Under the pieces are notes generated by a model. That model was not told where the DNA came from. It searched no databases and saw only the letters and a program-made list of their open reading frames with translations. Source: Arion vulgaris (Eukaryota > Mollusca > Gastropoda > Stylommatophora > Arionidae). From it: a stretch of DNA of 64,000 nt. The first letter of the stretch is position 1; every line of letters begins with the position of its first letter. The position numbers were made by a program, and so were the translations under genes. This document shows positions 44,859 to 53,869 of this stretch, piece by piece. The DNA lies in the NCBI GenBank assembly GCA_020796225.1, contig CM036767.1:18281927-18345926 (forward strand), given 5' to 3'.

Positions 44859-45540
44859 AGTTGAATGCATTTGCAAATAGATGTCTGCAAAAAATAATGA
44901 ACAGAAAATGGAATGAAATCAGGAGAAGTGATGAAACCAGAGAAATGTCTGGTCAACCTCTTGTGACAACTCTTATAAGAAAGAGAAGATAGAGATATGT
45001 TGGACACATCTTGAGAAGAAATGATCAACAAATATCAAAGCAGGCAATTAAGTGGGATGCAAAGGGTTCAAGAAAGAGAGGACGACCTATGGAGACCCTG
45101 AAACAAACTTTGCCAAAAGAGTCGAGAAATATCGGTCTCATTTCCATGAAGGAGATTGAGTTAGTTTCCCAGGATAGAGCGTTATGGAGAAATCCATCAT
45201 ATGTGGATATTTCTAAAAGCTTGTTTTACTCTGCAGTTATTCGCCCTTCTCTAGTTTATATACATATTTATTAAAGATTAATGTCTAATCCAATTTTTGA
45301 TTGCGTCAGAAACAAGGACATATTAATTAATCAATATCGAACTGGGTGTTGGGCTGCTGGATGATGCTGGATTTGTTGAGGCGTTGATCTGAGTTCCTAC
45401 GAACATGCCCGGAGAGCTATGACGGTAGTCCTCATATAACTGATTACTGATAACTGAGAAGAAAAAAATATTTTTGGTAATTGTTGTAATTAGTTACATT
45501 GTTGTTCGATAAGTGATGCGTTCTCAGAAGAAAACTTTTC

Positions 45541-47102
45541 AAGATTGGCAATGCAGCCATTTCTAATGATAAGTGTAGTTGAGGTCAAGGAGGCAATCCA
45601 TTCTTTGATAAACAATAAGGCAGCCGGTGATGACAACATTACTGCAGAAATGTTCAAAGCGGCTGATGATACAACTATTAGCCAGGTGCAAGAACTATTT
45701 AATAAAGTATGGGAAGAAGAAACTGTCCCAGATCAATGTAAGAAGGGAATAATTGTTAAGATCCCCAAAAAAGGTGATCTCAAAGATTGTAACAACTGGA
45801 GAGGGATCACCCTATTATCAGTAATGACCAAGACTTTCTGCAAAATCATTCTTAATAGAATCAAAGGAGCAGTGGACACAACCCTGAGAGAAGAACAAGC
45901 TGGTTTTAGACCTGGGAGAAGCTGCTTAGACCAAATAATTACCCTACGACTAATTTTGGAGGAACATATTGAGAAGCAACAACCACTCATACTAAATTTC
46001 ATCGATTTTAAAAAGCCTTTGATAGTCTACACAGAGTCTCTCTGTGGAATATTCTGAGATGCTATGGAATACCAGACAAAATAATAAACATTATAAAGAG
46101 CCTCTATGATGGTTCACAGTGTGCAGTTCGCACTGATGGTGGACACTGCGACTAGTTTATGGTTGAAACCGGAGTAAAGCAAGGCTGTATTCTATCTCCG
46201 CTATTGTTTGGAGTGGCCATTGACTGGGTGATGCGAAAATGTTGCAGGGGCGAAACTGGCATCGATTGGGTAGAAAATAGTCAACTAGAAGATTTGGATT
46301 TTGCAGATGATATTGCCTTGTTAAGTAGAAACAACCAAGATATGCAAAGAAAAACAGACAACTTGTCATCTATAGCATCAAAAGTTGGACTGCAGATAAG
46401 CTATGAAAAACAAATATAATGAAGACACCTATGGCAAGTAATGTAGATATCACACTGGAATCTAAAATGATAACAATAACAGAGCAGTTCACCTATTTGG
46501 GTAGCAATTTTGATTGCACAGGAAATGTTAAAAAGAAATTATGATACGAATTGGCAAATCAACATCAGCTTTTAAAAGTCTAAATAAAATATGGAACTGC
46601 AAGTTATATAGTATTAAAACTAAATTACGAATTTTCAATTCAAATGTTGTATCAATCCTAACATATGCCAGCGAGAGTTGGAAAATGACTAAAGATATAG
46701 AAAGCAAGTTGAATGCATTTGAAAATAGATGTCTGCGAAAAATAATGAATATAAAATGGAACGAATTCAGGAGAAGTGATGAAATCAGAGACATGTCTGG
46801 TCAACCACTAGTGACAACTGTTATAAGAAAGAGAAGATGGAGATATGTTGGGCACACCATGAGGAGAAATGATCAATGAATATCAAAGCAGGCATTGAAG
46901 TGGGATGCAAAGGGTTCCAGAAAGAGAGGTCGACCTAAGGAGACCCTGAAGCGAACTTTGCTGAGAGAGGCAGAAATATCGGTCTCAGTTCCATGGAGGA
47001 GATTGAGCGAGTTGCCCAGGATAGAGCGGTATGGAGAAACTATTTGCAGGCCCTATGTAACGTATAACGGTACGAGAGGAATTATTATTATTATTATTAT
47101 TA
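45541..47102 (+). mobile_element. R3 LINE, longest copy: RT domain to (ATT)n tail
   Basis: The copy begins just before the RT and ends in (ATT)n at about 47083-47102. It has the RT fingers and palm (45545-46057, then 46012-46419 after a shift), the thumb, and the C-terminal domain 46541-46879 (TKLRIFNSNVVSILTYASES, RCLRKIMNIKWNEFRRSDEI, RKRRWRYVGHTMRRNDQ). Beyond a stop, KGSRKRGRPKETLKR follows. The endonuclease is missing, as is usual for 5'-truncated copies. It serves as the intact reference for the nested insertions at 43.8-44.9 kb. Confidence 0.93.
45545..46057 (+). pseudogene. R3 reverse transcriptase, N-terminal RT half
   Basis: 170-aa open frame. Motifs in order: NNKAAGDDNITAEMFK (residues 23-38, the K..G.D.I..E..K block), PKKGDLKDCNNWRGITLL (74-91), EEQAGFRPGRSCLDQI (116-131) and FIDFKK (152-157, RT motif A with the first catalytic Asp). 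The expected AFD is destroyed by a frameshift right after FIDFKK. The frame resumes at 46020 with DSLHRVSLWNILRCYGIP, passes a stop before FMVETGVKQGCILSPLLF, and reaches FADDIALLS at about 46301, which carries the two catalytic Asp residues. All catalytic positions are present, but the ORF is broken at least three times. Confidence 0.92.
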
Positions 47103-47295
47103 ATGCAGCCATTTGTACATGTAGACATGTGCATCTTACTACAGAGCACATAATCCAAGACTACCCCGAATATGATACACTATGGCCAACTCACTGACCT
47201 AGTGAAACAGCAGTGGACAGACAACTACACGAAACTCTGTCTAAGTTACAAAAGATAGTGAAGTTTCTACAAGATACAACATTGAAAATATAGAC
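47103..47295 (+). mobile_element. N5 LINE 3' end
   Basis: Directly after the (ATT)n of R3: NAAICTCRHVHLTTEHIIQD, YPEYDTLWP, then after a stop DRQLHETLSKLQKIVKFLQD and a stop. This is the C.C...H....(C) signature with the last Cys changed to Tyr, and the F....LK end of N5. Tail sequence is not a simple repeat. Confidence 0.75.
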
Positions 47296-47305
47296 AACTA
47301 GCTAA

Positions 47306-47329
47306 TTAACCCGGCTCCACACGGGTTAA
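47306..47329. other. Perfect 8-bp hairpin
   Basis: TTAACCCG, 8-base loop, CGGGTTAA. No T-run follows, so not a pol III or bacterial terminator. May mark the end of an unrecognised element. Confidence 0.6.
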
Positions 47330-48848
47330 AGTTGTTATTAGTCCTTGATGAGGAATTGGGTAAACCTTTCCAAAAGATGTTATCTAATAGCATGAATTGT
47401 ATTTTCTGATATTTTTAAGAAGTGGTTTGAATCGGGTATGTCGTCGTTAAACGATTTTAACGGTTCGAGTGATTCTTGTAATGCTTCATGTCTGATCAAA
47501 GTGGCGTCTTCGCATTCTTTTTAATTATTTTAAAATTTCTATGTGTAGTTTGAAACAGAAAAGTGAAGCTGTAATGACATGAAAACGCAACGAAACTAAG
47601 GGATGTAATCCATGCCTATGTTGTAGAGGCCATCTGGCAATTTTGAATTATATGCCTTTGGCTGTAAGCTTTCTTAACCGCATGCTTTTTTTCTAACCAA
47701 GATGGCTGACGTAAATGTTGGATAGGACATCAAGAATTCGATTTAAATTAATTTTAAAGCTAATATTGATCCGATTTCGAAACTGTTTCTTTAGCTGATC
47801 TAAATTTAGCCCGAAAAATATTTGTAAGAAATATGGTGAATATGGGATGTAAACTGAAGGCGTCTATAGGGGGGCACACATCAGACTTTAAGGAATATAA
47901 ATAGAGATATTTCAAGCGAACGAAAGGAAATGTCTTGAGACTCGAACACAATGTATTGCAGCAAAATTCAGTGCCATGTTATTTATCGTATCGTATCACA
48001 AGATTGCCTCCAGTCAATAAGAAACCACACTTTATTCTTCTAGCAATCTAGCGATTATTACGACAAAATTCAATCATATCGATGACTTCATTTTCTTCGA
48101 CCAAGGACAATTTTTATCTATCTTTTATTCTGTCTGGTCCGGTATTTATAATTTTCCTGCTATTCCCATCTTTTGATATTCTTTGCTTATATACAGTTTA
48201 GACAAAAAGTGGAGATTCACGCTATAACTATGTACATCATATGCAAGTTTGACATTCTTTGCACGTCTTATGTTTTTGAAATCCACTGCACGATGTAGTG
48301 GGGGTGCTTTACAATATATTGTCAAGAAAATTAATTATTTTTTAAATCAATAATTATCACGCATACACTAAACGTTGTTTTTCATCAAAATGTGGCCATG
48401 TGGCCTACTTGTATGAGAATATGTTTGGTAGTTTTTTTTTTCTGTGAATTAAAAAAAAGACAACCCTAGTTCTGGGTTTGTCTCCCGTTAATGAGAACAC
48501 ATATGTTATCCGTTATCTCAGTAGTTCTCATCCGCTGTTAGCTGGAGCCCTCTTGAAGTTAAGATCAGACACCCACGCCATCCCCTTATTTTCCTCATCA
48601 TCTCGAATTAACTGTAATTTCCAACGAGCAACCGAAAGTAAAATGTTTTTCACTCTGAGCTTAATTACAGCACCGAGACAGTGCTTTTGTAATGGCAAGA
48701 CACATAAAAACAATAACATTAGCAGTGAGAAATGTAAGCCAAAAAAAGTAATTTAAAAAAAAGGAAAATGTTAGAAATGAAAAAGTTAATTTGTAATTAT
48801 GACTTGAATGAAAAACCCAAAGTATTTTGACTGGAAGAACATGTTCGT
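47330..48848. other. Interval without recognised genes
   Basis: About 1.5 kb of AT-rich sequence. ORFs at 47760-47951 and 48478-48756 have no motifs. No array or SINE seen. Confidence 0.55.
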
Positions 48849-48860
48849 ATAAAACCTTAT

Positions 48861-49162
48861 TCTACTTCTTCTTCACTCTTCACCCCCAGGGAAGTATAGG
48901 TCCACAACCAAGGCCTTCCAAGCTCGCCTATCCAAGGCCATTTTTTCCAGATCTCCTCCTTGCAGGGTCCTACTTTCTCGGGTGGCGAGCTATGAATTTT
49001 CCTGGTTCTGGTTTCTGTAGCTATCTAGTGTTTTTTTTACGGGGTAGGGTAGCTAGCCCCATGCCCAACCTCTTTACTTGTCTCCTACGACATGCGTGGC
49101 AGGTAACAGTGGTTCTATTCTTTACGCCCCAATTTGGGCCCCAGTAACCACTCGGGCGATAA
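48861..49162 (-). mobile_element. Chimeric SINE: SINE-F head plus R3-relative LINE 3' end
   Basis: On the minus strand: CGCCCGAGTGGTTACTGGGG, GGCCCAAATTGGGGCG, CATGTCGTAGGAGACAAG, GGGGCTAGCTACCCTACCCC. Then a segment matching 140-270 (GAGATCTGGAAAAAATGGCC, TTGGATAGGCGAGCTTGGAA) and (GAAGAAG). So the same head carries the C-terminal coding of the LINE at the start of the window. Possible TSD, 10 of 12 identical (about 48849-48860 and 49163-49174). Confidence 0.8.
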
Positions 49163-49386
49163 TAGCTTATTAAATCCACTAAATTTTCATACCGTTTCAC
49201 GCCTTCCCTGATACTGTCTCACACCTTCCAGTGATAGATGTAGCTTGTCACTAGAATGTTTGCCTGATAAAACGAAATAAGATCTTTCGAAATGATAGAC
49301 AAGTTTACTCAACCTTACTATATTTAGAAAGATCATGTTGAAACATTTGAAAAGTATCCTTAACTCTTAGAATACACACATCGCCT

Positions 49387-49880
49387 GAGTTGTTACCGGG
49401 GCCCAAATTTGGAGTGTAAAGAATAGAACCACTGTTACCTTCCTTGCATGTCGTAAGAGGCGTCTAAGGAGGTTTGCCTGAAATCGGATGCACGTGTCCT
49501 CTAAGGAATGCTAACCCGAAACAAATGTTTGCAGAAAACGGATGCACCAGGCCGTAAAGCGCATAACATAATGCAACGATCCCTAACAATGAGGAATACG
49601 GATTCTACGGTCGCCAATCTGCCTCGGAGATTTAGCCACGCAGTAAGAATGTCAGACCTACCATCACGGGGTGGCCAAAACGAGAAGCAGAAATCATAGG
49701 AATTATATCCTACAGAACTGCTCCCAGTATGCAAACTTGAGAAGAAAAAGGTGGCCCACTTACACCAGTGCCCAAGACAAACTGTATGGCGTGGCTGATA
49801 ATCTGAGGCAGACGGCTGCCTTTATTAGAGAATCCGAAATCCCAATCTAGTGAGAACGCAGAAGAAAAAGAAGAAGCACA
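49387..49880 (+). mobile_element. Chimeric SINE: SINE-F head plus N5 3' end, copy 2
   Basis: Head CGCCTGAGTTGTTACCGGGG ... GTCGTAAGAGGCGTCTAAGG, linker 'aatgctaacccgaaacaaat', then KRITDSTVANLPRRFSHAVR-type linker coding. N5 C-terminal text follows (KKKVAHLHQCPRQTVWRG-like, frame-shifted), then GAACGCAGAAGAAAAAGAAG. Collinear with 44858-44333 reversed. Flanked by 'acacaca' on both sides, a weak TSD. Confidence 0.85.
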
Positions 49881-50074
49881 CACTATTTGTTCTAGAAATC
49901 TCTTATTATTATGACGCTGTCATGCAACCTACGATTAGATAAAGAAATAAAAGCTTCAGATAAATTTTGCGAATAAATTCGTTTCCATTTATTATCTGTG
50001 CTCCTGAGGTGGCTTGTCGAAAACGTGTTACTGCCAGAACGGTTTGTTAGTTGGCTTCTCGTACTGTGGTGTTA
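49881..50074. other. No recognised feature
   Basis: Short spacer between the chimeric SINE and SINE-A. Confidence 0.5.
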
Positions 50075-50087
50075 ATACATCTAGGTT

Positions 50088-50294
50088 TTTCCCTCCCGAT
50101 CCAGAAGCACTTGAGCTGAAAGCTCTTCGGCTCGGTGTCATGGACATCGTAACCCTTCGGCTCGGTGCCACGAACACCGTAAATCTGGGGAACCTGTAGC
50201 TTTTCTGACAGTCCGCGGAGTTGAACCCGCACTTATAGAGGACTAGTCACCCGTAGTCCAACGAGCTACGAACACGCTGGGCACGCGGGCATAC
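50088..50294 (-). mobile_element. tRNA-derived SINE-A, complete, with TSD
   Basis: Reverse copy of the 3.2-kb element. B-box (minus) GGGTTCAACTCCGCGG, duplicated CGGTGTTCGTGGCACCG / CGATGTCCATGACACCG body, short T-run at left as the tail. The 13-bp TSD atacatctaggtt is at 50075-50087 and 50295-50307. Confidence 0.93.
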
Positions 50295-50400
50295 ATACAT
50301 CTAGGTTAAGTCAATGACTGTAGTCTCATACATGAGCCTGTGCCCGTTGATTTAACTAAGGCTGTGCCGTGCTTTGATACAGAGAGGTGGTCGCATCAAG

Positions 50401-51060
50401 CTAGTGGGAAAAGAAGTTATTCCAAATTAAAATTTATAAAACACTACTTATGAAGTTCAATAAGCCAAACAAAACTTAGAAATCTGTCATTAATTTCTAT
50501 TGAATCTACATTGGCTGCCACTCTTGACTATTTTTTTTTTTTTTCGTCCGCTTTCAACTCAGACGAAGTTTCATCTCTGAAACTGATTTTTGTGTGAAAA
50601 TCCATTTTTTCCAATTTCTTACAATGGCAGCAGCGTGCACATTGTAAATTACTTTACACTGGCAGCCGTGTGCTCAATGTACTCGTAATTAGTATTCCCT
50701 CGCCATACAGGCAGATTTTCTCCGGCTTCAGAGGTACTCACGTTATCGTCCTGAGTAAGACCAGGGGACTCGAACAAATGCCGAACAGTAGGTTCGAACC
50801 CGAGCTATGAGGCGTCTCACAGCTAGCAGGCCGAGCTACTATCAACTACTCTAGGCAGTCCCCACTCTAGACTATATATCCCTAATTAACGAATTTGCTA
50901 AAATTAAAGTTAGAAGGGAAAAACTGTAGTAGATTGTTGTAGTTGATATAATTATTTTAAAGTAGTTTATATTTTCAAAATAAAAATAGTACTCGTACAT
51001 TTTGTGCAGTTTAAACAAAATCATCACAATCGAAAGTTATTTTAAAGAAAAAACGTTACG
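50401..51060 (+). repeat. Interspersed repeat J, copy 2, carrying SINE-E
   Basis: Matches 35546-36225 on both sides of the SINE-E insert. It lacks the SINE-F found in copy 1, giving that element's empty site. Confidence 0.9.
50531..50861 (-). mobile_element. tRNA-derived SINE-E, complete, with TSD
   Basis: The minus strand starts with a tRNA-like head: GGGGACTGCCTAGAGTAG, GATAGTAGCTCGGCCTGC (A-box region), and a perfect B-box GGTTCGAACC (50791-50800). The body follows, ending in a poly(A) tail seen as T-run at 50531-50544. The 13-bp TSD ccactctwgacta is at 50518-50530 and 50862-50874. The empty site is visible at 36011-36023. Confidence 0.94.
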
Positions 51061-51314
51061 AAGACACATCATACTGAGAAAATATACTGCAACTCTATGG
51101 ATTTAACACACTCAAAGATTGATCAACAACTTTCCTGTCATTACTTAAGATGGAGACGTAGTGTCCTTCGATGGTCCAGACTGATAATACCCACAAAAGA
51201 GAAGGTTCTACCACTGAACACGACTGGTAATGTCGTACGATCAATCCTGTCTTGTACGACTGTTGATTATCTGAGACGGTCACAAACCGATCATCCATTT
51301 ACTATACTGTAACG

Positions 51315-51481
51315 CAGTGGCGGCTCGTGCTCAATTTTGTTGATGGGGCCAGACAAAAATTTTAGGAGAAATCATGGTTTTGGGTTAGGTTATATTTTAA
51401 TTTATAAAGTAATAAGTACACGTTATACTTTACTTTTGGTGGGGCCCGGGCCCAATGGCCCTTAATGACGAGCCGCCACTG
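51315..51481. mobile_element. hAT-type MITE copy 2 (167 bp) with TSD
   Basis: CAGTGGCGGCTCGTGCTC ... GACGAGCCGCCACTG. TSD ctgtaacg (51307-51314) and ttgtaacg (51482-51489), 7 of 8. The interior is inverted relative to copies 1 and 3. Confidence 0.95.
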
Positions 51482-51489
51482 TTGTAACG

Positions 51490-52085
51490 TAAATTCGATC
51501 TCTGACATATAGATCCAAGAACGGGGTCATAGGCGCTTGGGGACAATCTGCACCAGGATTAGTGAGCTGGCACTAAACAAGATCCTGCCCCACCTCCTCG
51601 TGGTGACCCTGGTAGCAGACGGTAGTTCCGGTCTAGCTAAGAGGGCAGGGATTGAGGGAGAGCTACTCTGGTGTAGGTAAAGATGCAGAGATAGTCAACA
51701 CAGACGTGCGGAATCCAAGAGTGACTACCAATGCTAGTCTCTCCCGGCCGATGGAAAAAGGCGGACGGATAAACATCAAGGTATGAGGGGTGCATCCCGA
51801 GAAGAGTCGTTGGCCCACATGGGGCGAAACTTCTAGTCCAAAGGTAGGGCCCCGAGTTGAGTTGCACACGGCGAAACTCCGGGCCCTGAGGAGGGGCGAA
51901 CAAATAAACATATAGGATGAGAGGTGCACGGGTGGGTCCACATAGGGTGAAACCCGGGCCCCCATCGCAGGAGTGGGGGCTCGAGTTAAGCCGCAGGCTC
52001 AGACAGCCCAGGCAAATGTGAGCACGGTGAGAACTGACGGAATTGGTGAGGCAGGCACCAGGGCAGAGCAAGCACGCATGCGGAC
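51490..52085 (+). repeat. GC-richer interspersed repeat, partly duplicated
   Basis: Two blocks share 'ccacat.gggcgaaac' and 'gggccc' (about 51818-51880 and 51940-51990). The second also matches the head of the composite SINE at 1563-1660 ('cagacagcccaggcaaat'). The long minus-strand ORF 52170-51637 (177 aa, Pro/Ser/Arg-rich) lacks any motif and crosses these repeats, so I do not call it a gene. Confidence 0.55.
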
Positions 52086-52089
52086 GATG

Positions 52090-52233
52090 CCTTACTTCCC
52101 AGTATTTTTCCTGGTACATAATTGAGGCTGGGTTGACCTGAGAACTGTTAAGGTAGGAAAAATATACCACTATGGAATTGAACTAGGAACACTAGCCTAA
52201 GAAGCGAGTTCACTAACAACTACACCACTTCGA

Positions 52234-52234
<1 letters not shown>
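52090..52234 (-). mobile_element. tRNA-derived SINE-D, single copy
   Basis: On the minus strand: GTGGTGTAGTTGTTAGTGAA (A-box), CTTAGGCTAGTG, then CTAGTTCAATTCCATAG (B-box), then a body with 'ggtcaacccagcctcaatta'. This is the single-copy form of the element that became the 54-bp array at 63385-64000 (same 'ttgaggctgg.t.gacct' flank). Confidence 0.8.

Positions 52235-52278
<44 letters not shown>
52233..52278 (+). repeat. (CT)n(TA)n compound microsatellite
   Basis: About 11 CT followed by about 12 TA units between SINE-D and SINE-B. Confidence 0.95.
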
Positions 52279-52279
52279 A

Positions 52280-52445
52280 ACGTTTTATCGCCCGTCTCCG
52301 ATAGAACTAGGAACTCGATCTCACCTACACTGAGATCAGGCTTCTTTGGAAAATATGCAGATAGCTCCACGAGGAAGCGAACCTGGTATCTTTGGCACTA
52401 GAGACGAACACCTAACCTCTAAACCACAGATACGTCCAAAAGTTA
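52280..52445 (-). mobile_element. tRNA-derived SINE-B, best copy
   Basis: On the minus strand: GTGGTTTAGAGGTTAGGTG (A-box), CTAGTGCCAAAG, and CCAGGTTCGCTTCC (B-box, 52373-52386), then the 'tgatctcagtgtaggtgaga' body. Related copies at 1200 and 11745. 52446-52670 has no recognised feature. Confidence 0.85.
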
Positions 52446-52734
52446 GTCCAGAATTTGATCGTACATGTTTCAATTTGTCTCCCCCGCCCCCGCCTCCCGC
52501 CTCCCATGTGTGTTTCACGTTTCTTCTTGTTCTCATTTTCTATGGATTCTAGAACACGATCTGTCTGTCTGTACTATCTGTTGATCTTTCTAATGTGTTT
52601 TATATTCAACGTCAGGGTCTTTTCTGAAGATTTTATTCAATTGTTATTGATTCTCTCTACTAGGTTTTTTAAAATGAGGATTCTAGTCATACTACCTCAA
52701 CAGCCGCAGTCAGGATATCCGCCCTGAGGGACTC

Positions 52735-52990
52735 TTAAGGGAAGCAAAGAATAGTAACACTGCGAACTACAAGGCATGTCGTAAAAGGCGACTTAGGTAG
52801 AGGCCTAGGGAAGCTACCCTAGTAAATAAAAAAGCATTGCAGAAATGGGAAGTGCTGGCTTACTTGTAGGCGCATTACGGACACAGCGTATAATCAATCG
52901 CTCTTAGGCTGAGATCACATACAAACCACAAAAAGTGGTTAACAAATGGTCGATATAAAGCGTTTGAAGAAGAAGAAGAAGAAGAAGAAG
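52735..52990 (+). mobile_element. SINE-G with (GAA)n tail
   Basis: Head with AAAGAATAGTAACACTGCG, CATGTCGTAAAAGGCGACTT and GGAAGCTACCCTAGTAAA, ending in a clean (GAA)n run (52968-52990). The GTCGTAAnAGGCGAC core is shared with SINE-F, but the rest of the head differs. The 65 bp on its left (52640-52703) are repeated, with about 75-80 percent identity, on its right (52991-53046). Confidence 0.8.
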
Positions 52991-53194
52991 ATTACTTCTA
53001 CTTGGATTCTGTTTTATTAGCATTCTAGTCACACTATCTCAACAATTTTAACCAAACTATTGCAGAGAGTGTGGAACACACAGCACGATGAATCATCAAA
53101 ACCAAGATTACTTGATACTGAACCTGCGTGTTGATCTCACTACTTTATACCAATAGCGAAACACGTAAAAGCCAACTACTTTAGTTTTAGGAAG

Positions 53195-53455
53195 TAATCA
53201 TCATCATCAAATAGCTTGTCCTGAGCAGAACTTTGCCGCCCCAATAGTCCTTCGGAATGTCTCTCTCGTAAGCCAGGTGTCCGGCCTCTGCAGCCGTCCT
53301 GTTCAAACCATCAGTTACATCCTGAATCCATCTTCTTCATGATCTTCTTCTTCATCTCTTTGCCGGTATGCCTCCTTCCATTATGTTCTTCTCCAGTCCT
53401 TCGTGTCCTTTTATATGTCCAAAATATCTCAATTTTCTCTATCTTATTTCATACG
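53195..53455 (-). mobile_element. R1 LINE fragment
   Basis: (ATCATC) tail, then minus-strand blocks GRQSSAQDKLF, EAGHLAYER, NRTAAEAG, MKKMDSG, GGIPAKR and FGHIKGHEGLEKN. It stops at 53455 where an R2 3' end begins. Confidence 0.83.
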
Positions 53456-53545
53456 AAGTTCACACAAAAGTCTGTTCCAGAAATATCTTCTTATCCTGAC
53501 GATGTGAGACAAAAAGGATTAGAGAATAGAAGATATATTTGTTGA
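53455..53545 (+). mobile_element. R2 LINE 3' terminal piece
   Basis: 'aatatcttcttatcctgacg' and 'aggattagagaatag' match the end of the R2 copy at 285-705. Too short to be coding. Confidence 0.65.
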
Positions 53546-53584
53546 AGCTATCCTTTAAATAATTTTGTTACTTTATATCATGAA

Positions 53585-53858
53585 TTGAACATGGAGGAGA
53601 TTGAGCGAGTTGCCCAGGATAGAGCGGTATGGCGAAATTGCTTGCAGGCCCTATGTAACGTACAAGAGGAATTATTATTATTATCAGTGGCGGCTCGTCA
53701 TTAAGGGCCAGTGGGGCCGAGCCCACCAAAAATAAGGTGTAACGTGTATTTATTATGTTATACATTAAAATATAACCTAACTGAAACCATAATATTTCTG
53801 AAAATTTCTGTCTGGCCCCACCAACAAAAATGATCACAAGCCGCCACTGATTATTATT
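53585..53858 (+). mobile_element. R3 LINE 3' end interrupted by a MITE
   Basis: 53590-53684 reads MEEIERVAQDRAVWRNCLQA, LCNVQEELLLLS, the R3 C-terminus ('ttgcccaggatagagcggta' is identical to 47008), and then (ATT)n. A hAT MITE lies within that (ATT)n. Confidence 0.88.
53685..53849. mobile_element. hAT-type MITE copy 3 (165 bp) with perfect TSD
   Basis: CAGTGGCGGCTCGTCATTAA ... CACAAGCCGCCACTG, with TSD attattat at 53677-53684 and 53850-53857. The target is the (ATT)n tail of the R3 LINE. Confidence 0.95.
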
Positions 53859-53869
53859 AATATAGCTTG

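Larger units (their letters stand above)
43765..45205 (+). mobile_element. R3 LINE copy carrying two nested insertions
   Basis: R3 text aligns with 46553-47080 in three pieces: 43765-43870, 44267-44332 and 44859-45205. The pieces read (with shifts) ISFKSRNTIWNCQLYYIETK, LTYASESWKMIKDIKAS, then LNAFANRCLQKIMNRKWNEI, RRSDETREMSGQPLVTT, DAKGSRKRGRPMETLKQ. The interruptions are an R1 fragment and a chimeric SINE, each with a TSD that matches the uninterrupted R3 copy. About 336 bp after it (45206-45540) have no recognised feature. Confidence 0.92.

Noticed and set aside
50781..50867. tRNA gene with a perfect B-box
   Set aside because: It is the head of SINE-E: the acceptor stem does not close, the body and poly(A) tail follow, and TSDs flank the whole.
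51637..52170. 177-aa minus-strand ORF
   Set aside because: It crosses interspersed repeats, is Pro/Ser/Arg-rich with no domain, and has no signals of a gene.
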